A DNA stretch of 64,000 nucleotides, taken from positions 248,001 to 312,000 of the forward strand of contig JBCAXA010000001.1 in assembly GCA_038534295.1 (NCBI GenBank), in the 5' to 3' direction. The notes below the pieces were generated by a model. That model ran no database searches, was not told the DNA's origin, and saw nothing but the letters and a program-made list of their open reading frames with translations. The stretch comes from JBCAXA01 sp038534295 (GTDB lineage: Bacteria > Pseudomonadota > Gammaproteobacteria > Steroidobacterales > Woeseiaceae). A program made the translations under genes and the position numbers. Position 1 is the first letter of the stretch. Each line of letters starts with the position of its first letter. Below are positions 33,218 through 42,524 of this stretch, piece by piece.

Positions 33218-35392
33218 GTGATACGTAGACTGTTGCAACGTCGTCCGGAGCCGTCGAAACGCGCCGACGGTCGGAAAGACGCCGAGGTACCCGTTCCCTT
33301 GATCGACAGTAATCAGGTTCGACTTGCGGTTTTGACCGGCCGCGAAGAGCAGGTCGAAGCACTGAACAAGTGTTTCCGCAATGCGGGCATTGCGTCGCAC
33401 TGCCAGTGGTGCGGTGATCTGGATGCATTGACTCGCGCCCTGGGTGATGACCCCGAGCTCGTGGTCGTCGATCGCGCGTTCGCCGCGCCCAAGGCACGCG
33501 ACCTCGTGGACTGGCGCAACCGCACCAACCCAAAGCTGCCGATTCTCTACCTCGATGCGGCTCTCGATGCCGATCGCCTTAGCGCGGCTTTTCGCGATGG
33601 CGCGAGTGATGTCGTTCAGCTAACCGATCCAGCACGCTTGATCGCCGTAGCCGATCGTGAATTGCGCCTTGCCCGGACCGAGCATGCGCTCGACGCAACC
33701 ATCGACAGCGCAACCCAGTACAAGAAACAAATCAAGGCGCTGATGGCCGAGACGCCGGACGCGTTGGCATACATCCAGGAAGGCATTGTCGTTGACGTAA
33801 ACCCGGCCTGGCTCGAGTTACTTGGCTACCGCGACGAAACCGACCTCATCGGTCACCCGGTCATGGATACCTTCAAGCCGGAAAGCCGTGGCCCGCTCAA
33901 GGGCGCGATCGTTGCAACACTGCAAGGCAAGTGGAACGCGGAGGCACTGGAAACCGTCGCGCTGACCGCAGCGGGCGACGAGGTATCGCTAAAGGTTCAT
34001 TTGCAGGCGACAGAATACGACGGCGATCCATGCGTAAAGGTGCTTTGCTCGGTAGATCGCGAAGGGCCGAACACACGCGAGCTAAAGCTGCGCGACGACG
34101 CTCTGACCAAAGATCCGGCAACACTGCTGTACCACCGCGCCCATTACGTTGAACTTACTCGGTCGCGCCTCAACCAGAAATTGAAGTCGGGTCTGCGCAT
34201 CCTTGCGTGGATACGCCCGGATAATTTCTCGCGAGTCTGCAACGACGTCGGCCATATTGCTTCTGAAACTGTGTTTGCGGAATTTGCCGACCTCGCACGC
34301 TCGCAGCTGCTGCCCAACGATATCTGCGGTCGATTCGACGGACTGTCGGTCATGGTGCTGCTCGAACGCGGCCGCCTGCAGGACGCCGAGAACTGGGCGC
34401 AGCGATTCGTCGAACAGGTCTCCCGACACGTGTTTACCATCGGCGATCAGTCGACGACGCTGACGTGCACGGTCGGACTTTGCGCCGCCAGCGAGGAGTT
34501 AACTGGCTTTGATCAGCTGCTGCTTGGCGCGCGCTCTGCTTTGGAGCAGGGCAAGGATGCTGGCGGCAATGCGACAGTCACCAACGAAACCTCGAATTCG
34601 GACAGTCGAATCCAGAGCTATGACGCCATCTGGGCGCGCCATCTGAAATCGGCGTTGGTGGAAAACCGCTTTCGGCTTCTGAAGCAGCCGATCGTGGCAT
34701 TGAGCGGCGAAGGCCAAGGCGTCGTCGACCTCCTAATTCGCATGATCGATCATCGCGGCAAACCGGTGCTGCCGTCCGAATTCATTCCGGCCGCCGAACG
34801 CAACAACATGATGCAGGCGATCGATCGATGGGTGATCGCGGCGGCGGCGGATTATTGCAAACAGCGCGCACCATCGATGGCGTTCATCAAACTCTCTTAC
34901 CAATCGCTGCAGGATGCGTCGCTCTTAAATTGGCTCAGCAACCACTTCGGCCAGCCGGCGAGTCGTCCCAACAATTTGTGCTTCTCGATCAGTGAAGAGA
35001 GCGCTGCCAAGTACCTGCGCGAAACCAAGCGACTGCGTAAGATCCTCGCCGATCTCGGCGCACGGTTTGCGCTCGAGCATGTTGGCAATGCGCGTCAGCC
35101 GGCACAGCTCATAGAGCATCTGCAACCCGACTACGTAAAAATCGATGGCGGCCTCATTGGTCAAATCGCGGCCACCGAAACCGTCCAGACAACCGTCCGC
35201 CGCATCGTCGAACTCGCCAGCAACTTCGGCGCTCAGAGCATCGCCGAGCAGGTGGAAGACGCCAACACCATGGCGGTACTGTGGCAAATCGGCATTCAGT
35301 TCATGCAAGGCCATTACGTGCATGAGCCGGAGGTCGTGCTGCAAGACGCCGACTCACCGGCACCACTGTCGATCAGCGGCACCGGAATGTGA
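33218..35392 (+). CDS. FimX-like REC-PAS-GGDEF-EAL protein with degenerate catalytic motifs
   Basis: The 724-residue cytoplasmic protein has a receiver-like domain (about 30-155), a PAS domain (about 170-280), a GGDEF-like domain (about 300-450) and an EAL-like domain (about 470-715). The GGDEF signature is replaced by RFDGLSV and EAL by DLL (VVDLLIRM). The DDFG loop reads EHVG, but the c-di-GMP-contacting PDYVKIDGGL and QGHYV are kept. This pattern fits FimX, a c-di-GMP receptor that controls type IV pilus assembly, rather than an active cyclase or phosphodiesterase. The neighbouring FimV-like gene supports a pilus or polarity role. The start is the GTG at 33218. Confidence 0.85.
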   Translation: MIRRLLQRRPEPSKRADGRKDAEVPVPLIDSNQVRLAVLTGREEQVEALNKCFRNAGIASHCQWCGDLDALTRALGDDPELVVVDRAFAAPKARDLVDWRNRTNPKLPILYLDAALDADRLSAAFRDGASDVVQLTDPARLIAVADRELRLARTEHALDATIDSATQYKKQIKALMAETPDALAYIQEGIVVDVNPAWLELLGYRDETDLIGHPVMDTFKPESRGPLKGAIVATLQGKWNAEALETVALTAAGDEVSLKVHLQATEYDGDPCVKVLCSVDREGPNTRELKLRDDALTKDPATLLYHRAHYVELTRSRLNQKLKSGLRILAWIRPDNFSRVCNDVGHIASETVFAEFADLARSQLLPNDICGRFDGLSVMVLLERGRLQDAENWAQRFVEQVSRHVFTIGDQSTTLTCTVGLCAASEELTGFDQLLLGARSALEQGKDAGGNATVTNETSNSDSRIQSYDAIWARHLKSALVENRFRLLKQPIVALSGEGQGVVDLLIRMIDHRGKPVLPSEFIPAAERNNMMQAIDRWVIAAAADYCKQRAPSMAFIKLSYQSLQDASLLNWLSNHFGQPASRPNNLCFSISEESAAKYLRETKRLRKILADLGARFALEHVGNARQPAQLIEHLQPDYVKIDGGLIGQIAATETVQTTVRRIVELASNFGAQSIAEQVEDANTMAVLWQIGIQFMQGHYVHEPEVVLQDADSPAPLSISGTGM

Positions 35393-35559
35393 ACTGGATC
35401 ACAGTCGGTTCGCTCGGCGAGCGCTGTCGCTGAACCCATCGATCAATTCTTGACTGACGTCGCGGTTAGCGCGACTCGTTCCCGGTACATTCCGACCGTT
35501 GTGTCTGCACGCGGCCGCGCGCGCTCCGTCGGGCGCGTATTCGCCGGGGGTATCCGAAA

Positions 35560-37650
35560 ATGCACGAAACGGCCGACAGCACCCAGCTTGAGGTGGCCAC
35601 CAACGCGTCGTTGATCCGCCCAGTCGGGCAGCGTCTCGTCCTGCAGCAAGCGCTGGGACTGCCGTATCTCGTCAGCGCTAGCTTAGGCGCGCTGCTCGCA
35701 CTATCGACGGACGCCGCCGCCCTCGAGCTTGGCGATGCGCGGGTTACTAGCGCCCTTGGCCAACAGTTGGTCGTTGAAATTCCGTATCGAACGCACCATT
35801 ACGAGCGGCTGACACCCGCCTGCGTTGGACTGGTCGGAGCGGCGCGCGGTCAGTTGCCCGCCTACACGCAGGTAAGCTCTGTCTCAACACGCAACAACAC
35901 GATCACCATTCGCGGCCTACAGCGCGTTAGTGAACCGCTAGTTGGCTTGAACCTCCGCATTGACTGCTCGTCGGCACCGCACATCGTCCGCTCTTACGAA
36001 CTGTTTGTTGATCCGCGCGGCGTGCAAGCGACGCTTGCGCCGGCGACGCCCGCCGTACGCGCCGAGCCGCGTCAACCGACGGCCGCTCCCGCGCGGCGCG
36101 ACGCACCTCGCCCAGGCCCACGTGCCCGTGGTCGGAGCGGCGCCGCACTCGTGCCGGGACAAAGCTACGTCGTCCAGCGTGGTGATACGTTGTCGGGAAT
36201 CGCGGCACGGATTGCGCCGCGCAGTGTCGATCTGTGGACCGCAGTCGATGCCGTTTACGGTGCCAACCCGGGCGCGTTCGAGCGCGGCGACATCAATCGG
36301 CTGCGTGCCGGCGCGACGCTCGTGATTCCGCAATTCGATGCAACGCCAGCGCTCGCTAGCAGCGAGGCACCTCCGCCGAGCGTTACAGCTATCGAGGTCC
36401 CACAAGCCACCGCTGCTGCAACCGCCGGCAACGACAGCGCACTGACGGAACTCGCGACGGACCTTGCCGTTGCGGACAGCACGCAAGACGTCGCACCAGC
36501 GCCGGCTGCAGAACCCGTCGCGGTTGCAGAACCGCAATCGCCGTTTGTCGATTCACCGATCAGCGCGCCGGTTGCTGACGATTCGGCACCGGAGATTCTC
36601 GAATACGATGCGGGCAGCGCGACCGGCGTTAGTTCAGACCGACGGGCAACGTCATCGGCCTGGCTGTGGGGCATCATTGGTATTGGTGCCATCGCGGTCC
36701 TACTCTTCATGTGGGGCGCCCGGACGCGACGCCGACCGCAAGACAACGACGACATCGATGCGTTCGATTCGTTACCGGAACGCGATCTCGACGTGCCAAC
36801 CGCACGGCTGCGACAGCTAGCGGAAGTGCCGCAGCCTGAAACGGCGTTGAACGCCCTGGTGGTCGACAGCGACGAGTTCGATACATCGCACACCTATGGA
36901 GCAAGCACGACGTTCGGCGACACAGCTGAAGAGGAGTTTGTACCGGCTGGACTGAACACCCACAGCCTGCTCGATCACACCACGCCACCGGCCGACGATC
37001 CGTTGGCGCAGAGCAGCGTCGATCTCGATATCGGCGAAGCGCTCGCCGCGACCGGCTTTGACGTCGGCGAGGCAACCGACATCCATGCGACCGACGATAC
37101 CTCGTCGACGTTGACCCAGGGTGGCATCGACCCGTCAATGACCATTGCCGAAATGGACGCGCTTACCCAGGACTACGAAGCGGAGTTCACAGCAACCCAC
37201 CAACTCAACGCCGAATTGGCCGAGGCGGTCGCCGACCTCAAACGAACCCAGGCCGAGCAGTCTGGCTCGCACGTGGTGCCCGACGATGAGACTCTGATCA
37301 CCGGAACGCATGGCCGCGGCGATGACACCGAAGAATTCGACGCTGAAGCGACCGCGTTTCTCGAAGATGCCGAAGTCGGTCCGGAGCTCAGCTGGGACGC
37401 GCGTACGCATGAAGTGGCGCAGCAGCTAACCGACGAGGTGCTGTCCGATCCGGCCGTGCTTGGCGACACCGTCGAACAACCGCGTTCGATGCATGAGGAT
37501 GAAATCGGCGATACCGTTGAAATGCCGCCACGAGCTGCCGACGAGTCGGGCGCGTGGGAAACGACCGAAGACGCCGCCAACAGCGACAACGACGACGACG
37601 ACTGGCCTGCCTACAACGACGCAGCACGGCGCAAAAAAACCGCGCGTTGA
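35560..37650 (+). CDS. Second FimV-like LysM membrane protein
   Basis: The 696-residue protein has an N-terminal hydrophobic signal region (about 35-55), a FimV-type N domain (LELGDARVTSALGQQLVVEI), a LysM domain at about 205-265 (YVVQRGDTLSGIAARI), a Pro/Ala-rich linker, one membrane helix near 370-390 and a long acidic cytoplasmic tail with GDTVEQP and GDTVEMP. It lacks the C-terminal TPR-like domain of the fimV product at 22774-25935. The true start is unsure, since the ATG at 35560 puts about 30 residues before the signal. It probably acts with the FimX-like protein upstream. Confidence 0.8.
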   Translation: MHETADSTQLEVATNASLIRPVGQRLVLQQALGLPYLVSASLGALLALSTDAAALELGDARVTSALGQQLVVEIPYRTHHYERLTPACVGLVGAARGQLPAYTQVSSVSTRNNTITIRGLQRVSEPLVGLNLRIDCSSAPHIVRSYELFVDPRGVQATLAPATPAVRAEPRQPTAAPARRDAPRPGPRARGRSGAALVPGQSYVVQRGDTLSGIAARIAPRSVDLWTAVDAVYGANPGAFERGDINRLRAGATLVIPQFDATPALASSEAPPPSVTAIEVPQATAAATAGNDSALTELATDLAVADSTQDVAPAPAAEPVAVAEPQSPFVDSPISAPVADDSAPEILEYDAGSATGVSSDRRATSSAWLWGIIGIGAIAVLLFMWGARTRRRPQDNDDIDAFDSLPERDLDVPTARLRQLAEVPQPETALNALVVDSDEFDTSHTYGASTTFGDTAEEEFVPAGLNTHSLLDHTTPPADDPLAQSSVDLDIGEALAATGFDVGEATDIHATDDTSSTLTQGGIDPSMTIAEMDALTQDYEAEFTATHQLNAELAEAVADLKRTQAEQSGSHVVPDDETLITGTHGRGDDTEEFDAEATAFLEDAEVGPELSWDARTHEVAQQLTDEVLSDPAVLGDTVEQPRSMHEDEIGDTVEMPPRAADESGAWETTEDAANSDNDDDDWPAYNDAARRKKTAR

Positions 37651-37651
37651 A

Positions 37652-39898
37652 TTAGTCGGCGATGTCGAGTCTCGTGACCTGCCGGTAGTTGCGCGACAGA
37701 AAACGACCGCGGCGACCGCGCTCGCCGACGTAATCGTCGAGCTGCGCTGCTTTTAGCATCATCGAGCGTGCGCCGCAGTGCACCCGCAGCGCCTGGTCCT
37801 CGGCCAACGCACAAATCGCCACCAAGGCTTCCTCGCCGCTGGCAAACTTGGCGCTCGGGATGGCAATGATCTTGTTGCCTTTGCCGCGCGGAAGCTCCGG
37901 CAGATCGTCCAGATCGAAGACCAACAAACGTCCAGCCGACGTTGCTGCCGCTAGGCGCTCGCCTTCGAGCCACTGGGTCGGCGCTGGCGGGACGACGTCG
38001 GCACCGGTCGGCACGCGCAACAGCGCCTTGCCGGCTTTGGCGCGTGTCAAAAGATCCTCGGCGCCAACAACGAAACCGTAGCCCGCCGTTGACGCAAGCA
38101 CCCATCGATCGTCGCTGGCGCCCAGCATGACGCCGCGAAAACTCGCGCCGTCGGCAGGATTGAATCGACCAGCCAACGGCTCACCTTGACCGCGCGCCGA
38201 CGGCAACGAGTGCGCCGGCGCGTTGTAAACACGACCGTTGCTGTCGATGAACACAGCGGTCTGGTTGGATTTGCCGCGCGCCGCCGCCTGAAACTCGTCG
38301 CCGCTGCGATAGTTGACGCTGGTTGGGTCGATATCATGGCCTTTGGCCGAACGCACGAAACCGCTGCGCGATAGCAGCACGGTCACCGGCTCAGCAGTGA
38401 CGAGATCGGCTTCGCTCAACGCCGCCGCTGCCGGTCGCTCGACGATCGACGTGCGCCGCTCGTCGCCGTATTTCTCAGCGTCGGCGAGCAGCTCACGCTT
38501 GATGAGCGTCTTGAGGCGCTGGGCGCTACCGAGGATTTTTTCGAGCTCGGCTTTTTCGTTGGCAAGCTCATCCTGCTCACCGCGAATTTTCATTTCCTCG
38601 AGCTTGGCGAGATTTCGCAACCGTAAATTCAGTATGGCCTCTGCCTGAACATCGCTGAGCTTGAAGCGCTTCATCAAGACGGGCTTCGGCTCGTCCTCCG
38701 TGCGAATGATCCGAATAACCTCGTCAATATTCAGATACGCAACCAACAGGCCATCGAGAATGTGTAGCCGCTCAGTGACTTTTTCGAGCCGATGCTCGAG
38801 TCGGCGAGTAACGGTACGCTTGCGAAATTCCAGCCACTCCTTCAGCAGCGCTTGGAGATCGAAGACCCGCGGCAGCCCGTCAAGGCCAATGACATTGAAG
38901 TTGATGCGCACCGTGCGCTCGAGCGCGGTGGTCGCAAACAAATGCGACATCAACGCGTCGGTATCGACATTTCGCGACCGCAGGACGAGCACCAGGCGCG
39001 TCGGCGCTTCGTGGTCCGATTCGTCGTTAATGTCGACGACCAGCGGCAGCTTTTTCGCTCGAATTTGCTGCGCGACCTGCTCCTGAATCTTGGTGCCGGA
39101 CGTTTGATGCGGCAGCTCGGTAATGACGACGGAACCGTCCTCGACGTGCCAGCGTGCGCGCAGCCGCAGCGTGCCGTTGCCGGTCGCGTAGACATTTTCA
39201 ATATCGTCCGCGCTTGAGACGAGCTCGCCGCCCGTCGGGTAGTCCGGGCCCTTGATGTGCTTGAGAAGATCTGCGAGCGATGCTCGCGAATTCTCGAGCA
39301 TACGAATCGCAGCGCTGACCACTTCATTGAGGTTGTGCGGTGGCACGTCGGTCGACATACCGACCGCAATGCCGCTGGTGCCGTTCAGCAGCAAATTGGG
39401 CAGGCGCGCCGGTAGTGACAGCGGCTCGCGCTGAGACTCATCGTAGTTCGGCCCCCATTCGACGGTGCCTTGCCCCAGTTCGGACAGGAGGCTCGCCGCA
39501 TATGGCGTCAATTTCGACTCCGTATAGCGCATCGCGGCAAACGATTTTGGATCGTCGGTTGAACCAAAGTTGCCTTGCCCAAAGACTAGCGGGTACCGAT
39601 ACGAAAACGGCTGCGCCATTAGCACCATTGCCTCGTAACAGGCCGAATCACCGTGCGGATGGAACTTGCCGATCACGTCGCCGATGGTGCGCGCCGACTT
39701 TTTTGGCTTCGAGGTCGCCGATAAACCCAGCTCGCTCATCGCGTAAACGATGCGCCGCTGAACCGGCTTCAAGCCGTCCCCAATTTGCGGCAACGCACGA
39801 TCGAGAATGACGTACATTGAATAATCGAGATAGGCCTTCTCGCTGAACTCGCGTAGCGGCTGGGTCTCGATACCTTCGAGATTTAATTCGTTCTGCAT
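37652..39898 (-). CDS. parC: DNA topoisomerase IV subunit A
   Basis: ParC is the DNA-cleaving subunit that decatenates daughter chromosomes. The 748-residue protein has the active-site Tyr125 in AAMRYTESKL and the quinolone-determining positions Ser85 and Glu89 in HPHGDSACYEA, both in the susceptible form. A C-terminal beta-pinwheel region follows. It converges on the FimV-like gene with one base between stops. parE is 27 bp upstream. Confidence 0.97.
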   Translation of the reverse strand: MQNELNLEGIETQPLREFSEKAYLDYSMYVILDRALPQIGDGLKPVQRRIVYAMSELGLSATSKPKKSARTIGDVIGKFHPHGDSACYEAMVLMAQPFSYRYPLVFGQGNFGSTDDPKSFAAMRYTESKLTPYAASLLSELGQGTVEWGPNYDESQREPLSLPARLPNLLLNGTSGIAVGMSTDVPPHNLNEVVSAAIRMLENSRASLADLLKHIKGPDYPTGGELVSSADDIENVYATGNGTLRLRARWHVEDGSVVITELPHQTSGTKIQEQVAQQIRAKKLPLVVDINDESDHEAPTRLVLVLRSRNVDTDALMSHLFATTALERTVRINFNVIGLDGLPRVFDLQALLKEWLEFRKRTVTRRLEHRLEKVTERLHILDGLLVAYLNIDEVIRIIRTEDEPKPVLMKRFKLSDVQAEAILNLRLRNLAKLEEMKIRGEQDELANEKAELEKILGSAQRLKTLIKRELLADAEKYGDERRTSIVERPAAAALSEADLVTAEPVTVLLSRSGFVRSAKGHDIDPTSVNYRSGDEFQAAARGKSNQTAVFIDSNGRVYNAPAHSLPSARGQGEPLAGRFNPADGASFRGVMLGASDDRWVLASTAGYGFVVGAEDLLTRAKAGKALLRVPTGADVVPPAPTQWLEGERLAAATSAGRLLVFDLDDLPELPRGKGNKIIAIPSAKFASGEEALVAICALAEDQALRVHCGARSMMLKAAQLDDYVGERGRRGRFLSRNYRQVTRLDIAD

Positions 39899-39925
39899 TC
39901 TTTCTCCGGGTTCGATGGACCCCGA

Positions 39926-41809
39926 TCAAAGCGTGGCGAGATTACCCTTCGTCTCCAGCCACGCTTTACGATCGGCGGCGCGCTTCTTCGCGAGCAACAT
40001 GTCCATGGTCTGATCGGTCTTGTCGTTGGCATCGAGCGTCAGCCGCACCAGCCGGCGGGTGTCTGGGTTCATCGTCGTTTCGCGCAATTGCGCCGCACTC
40101 ATCTCACCGAGACCTTTGAATCGCATGCGCGTCGCGCGTTTGCGTTTGTCGGCAGACAGCGAGTCGAGGATGCCACGCAGCTCGGATTCGTCGAGCGCAT
40201 AGTGAACTTCTTTGCCGACGTCGACGCGATACAGCGGCGGCATTGCCACATAGACGTGGCCGGCTTGCACGAGTTCGCGGTAGTGGCGCAAAAACAAGGC
40301 CGTCAGGAGCGTTGCAATGTGCGCACCGTCAGAATCGGCGTCCGCGAGGATGCAGATCTTGTGGTAGCGCAATTTGCTGAGATCGCTGGAACCCGGATCA
40401 ACCCCGATGGCAACGCTGATGTCGTGTACCTCCTGCGAGGCCAACACCTCTCGTGTATCGACTTCCCAGGTGTTCAGAATTTTGCCGCGCAGCGGCATGA
40501 TGGCCTGAGTTTCTCGATTGCGAGCCTGTTTGGCCGAACCGCCCGCAGAGTCGCCCTCAACCAGAAACAGCTCGGACAGCTCCGGTTGCTGACTCGTGCA
40601 ATCGGCGAGCTTGCCGGGCAGCGCCGGGCCGTTCGTGACCTTCTTACGAACGACTTGCTTGGCGGCCTTTAGGCGCCGCTGCGCTTTGCCGATTGCCAAT
40701 TGGGCAATTTTTTCGGCGGTTTCAGCGTGTTGGTTTAACCACAAAGAGAAGCGATCCTTGACCACGCCGCCGACGAAGGCCGCCGACTCGCGTGACGAGA
40801 GGCGCTCCTTGGTCTGGCCAGAAAACTGTGGATCTTCGAGCTTCACTGACAGCACGAAACTCACGCCGTCCCACACATCGTCGGGCGCCAAGCGCACGCC
40901 ACGCGGCAACAGGCTGCGATGGTCGACGAACTCGCGCAGCGCTTCGGTCAGACCGGTGCGCAAACCGTTGACGTGCGTGCCGCCTTGTGGCGTTGGAATG
41001 AGGTTGACGTAGCTTTCGGTTACAACGGGTGCGTCGTCGGCCCGCCAGACCAAGGCCCAGTCGACGTGCTCCGTGTTGCCCGCGAGGCTGCCAGCAAACG
41101 GCTCGGTCGGCAGCCACTCACCGTCACCCAGCGTCTCAACGAGGTATTGCTCGAGGCCACCATCGTATTGCCAGCGGTGCTTTTCCGCCGGTTTCTCGAC
41201 GGTTAGCGAGATTGCCAGACCCGGACAGAGCACCGCCTTAGCCTTCAATGCCTGGGCGAGACGCGGCACTGACACCTTGGCGCTGTCGAAGTACTTGGCG
41301 TCCGGCCAGAATCGCAGGGTCGTGCCTGTGTTCGCCTTACCCACTTTGCCGACAACGTCTAACTTGCCGCGCTTTTTGCCGCCAGCGAACGACAGGTTGT
41401 ATTCCTTGCCGTCGCGGCGGATCCAGACCTCCAGCTGCTTGGACAAGGCATTGACCACCGATACGCCAACGCCGTGTAAGCCGCCCGAAAACTGGTAGTT
41501 TTCATTCGAGAACTTACCGCCCGCGTGCAGTCGCGTAAGAATCAGCTCGACGCCGGGAATCTTCTCTTTGGGATGCAGATCGACCGGCATACCGCGGCCG
41601 TCGTCCGCCACTTCGACGGAGCCGTCGGTGTGTAACGTAACGTCGATTCGCCGACAGTGGCCGGCTAGCGCCTCATCGACGCTGTTGTCGATGACTTCGT
41701 GAGCAAGATGATTCGGTCGACTGGTGTCGGTGTACATGCCCGGCCGGCGCCGGACCGGTTCGAGACCACTTAAGACCTCGATATCGGACGCACTGTAAGA
41801 TTTTGGCAT
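39926..41809 (-). CDS. parE: DNA topoisomerase IV subunit B
   Basis: ParE is the ATPase subunit of topoisomerase IV. The 627-residue protein has the GHKL ATP-binding motifs (HEVIDNSVDEALAG, DDGRGMPVD, GGLHGVGVSVVNALS) and the TOPRIM motifs FLVEGDSAGGSAKQAR and DADSDGAHI. Length and close spacing to parC identify it as ParE rather than GyrB. Confidence 0.97.
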   Translation of the reverse strand: MPKSYSASDIEVLSGLEPVRRRPGMYTDTSRPNHLAHEVIDNSVDEALAGHCRRIDVTLHTDGSVEVADDGRGMPVDLHPKEKIPGVELILTRLHAGGKFSNENYQFSGGLHGVGVSVVNALSKQLEVWIRRDGKEYNLSFAGGKKRGKLDVVGKVGKANTGTTLRFWPDAKYFDSAKVSVPRLAQALKAKAVLCPGLAISLTVEKPAEKHRWQYDGGLEQYLVETLGDGEWLPTEPFAGSLAGNTEHVDWALVWRADDAPVVTESYVNLIPTPQGGTHVNGLRTGLTEALREFVDHRSLLPRGVRLAPDDVWDGVSFVLSVKLEDPQFSGQTKERLSSRESAAFVGGVVKDRFSLWLNQHAETAEKIAQLAIGKAQRRLKAAKQVVRKKVTNGPALPGKLADCTSQQPELSELFLVEGDSAGGSAKQARNRETQAIMPLRGKILNTWEVDTREVLASQEVHDISVAIGVDPGSSDLSKLRYHKICILADADSDGAHIATLLTALFLRHYRELVQAGHVYVAMPPLYRVDVGKEVHYALDESELRGILDSLSADKRKRATRMRFKGLGEMSAAQLRETTMNPDTRRLVRLTLDANDKTDQTMDMLLAKKRAADRKAWLETKGNLATL

Positions 41810-41907
41810 CGATGACTGGCGATGGCTGTGCAGCTAATCGCGAATGGTAACTCGATTCCCGGCGCGACGGGTCGTTAGTCGCACGCGACGTGCACCTTGG
41901 CGGCGCG

Positions 41908-42498
41908 TTACGCGACGAGATCCTCGGCCAGCGAATCGCGGACGTTGTCTGGCACCGGGCACTCGGCCCAATACACCTCGTGTTCGATGCCTGCTGTCAA
42001 CGCGGCGCCGCGTTTGATCGCAGCAACCATGGCTGCGCCAAGCTCAAAGCGCATAAAATGTACGGCCGCGGTTTTTTCATCGTCGGTTCGTTCGAGGTCC
42101 TCATTGGCCACCGGAAAGACCCGGTCGAAACCGTCGACTCGGACCCAGACGCTTTCCTCGATACCGCGCAGCCGCTTCAACTGCTCACGGCGTTCGGTTT
42201 CATCGGGGAACTCGACCATAAACGTCGCTTTCCAGTTGCTGCCGTCGGGAATGAGCGGGTTGTAGGCATCGAGCTCCTCCTCGATTGCCTCTGGCTCGAA
42301 AATCCGCTCGATGCGCAGCATCTCCTGGATCTGATACTGCATCGTGAGTCGATCTTCGAAATACAGCGTCGCGTTGTCGCCGAGCCGAACCTGGCGATCG
42401 CGTTTGTGGGCCATTATCCGGGCGCGAAATTCCGCGCGATTACGCGCGTAGTCCTCGAGCGTCATCAAGTCGGCGTGCGACAGTTTCGCGGCTCTCAT
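41908..42498 (-). CDS. DUF3501 family protein
   Basis: The 196-residue soluble protein matches the DUF3501 pattern: LTLEDY-like start (ADLMTLEDYARNRAEFR), RLGDNATLYFEDRLTMQYQIQEMLRIERI, and FELGAAMVAAIK near the end. No biochemical function is known to me. The ATG at 42498 has GGGAG upstream, so the longer frame to 42618, which overlaps the next gene, is rejected. The family usually accompanies Fe-S oxidoreductase and rubrerythrin genes, as here. Confidence 0.85.
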   Translation of the reverse strand: MRAAKLSHADLMTLEDYARNRAEFRARIMAHKRDRQVRLGDNATLYFEDRLTMQYQIQEMLRIERIFEPEAIEEELDAYNPLIPDGSNWKATFMVEFPDETERREQLKRLRGIEESVWVRVDGFDRVFPVANEDLERTDDEKTAAVHFMRFELGAAMVAAIKRGAALTAGIEHEVYWAECPVPDNVRDSLAEDLVA

Positions 42499-42524
42499 TG
42501 CGGTCTCCCTGGCTGTCATGTGCG

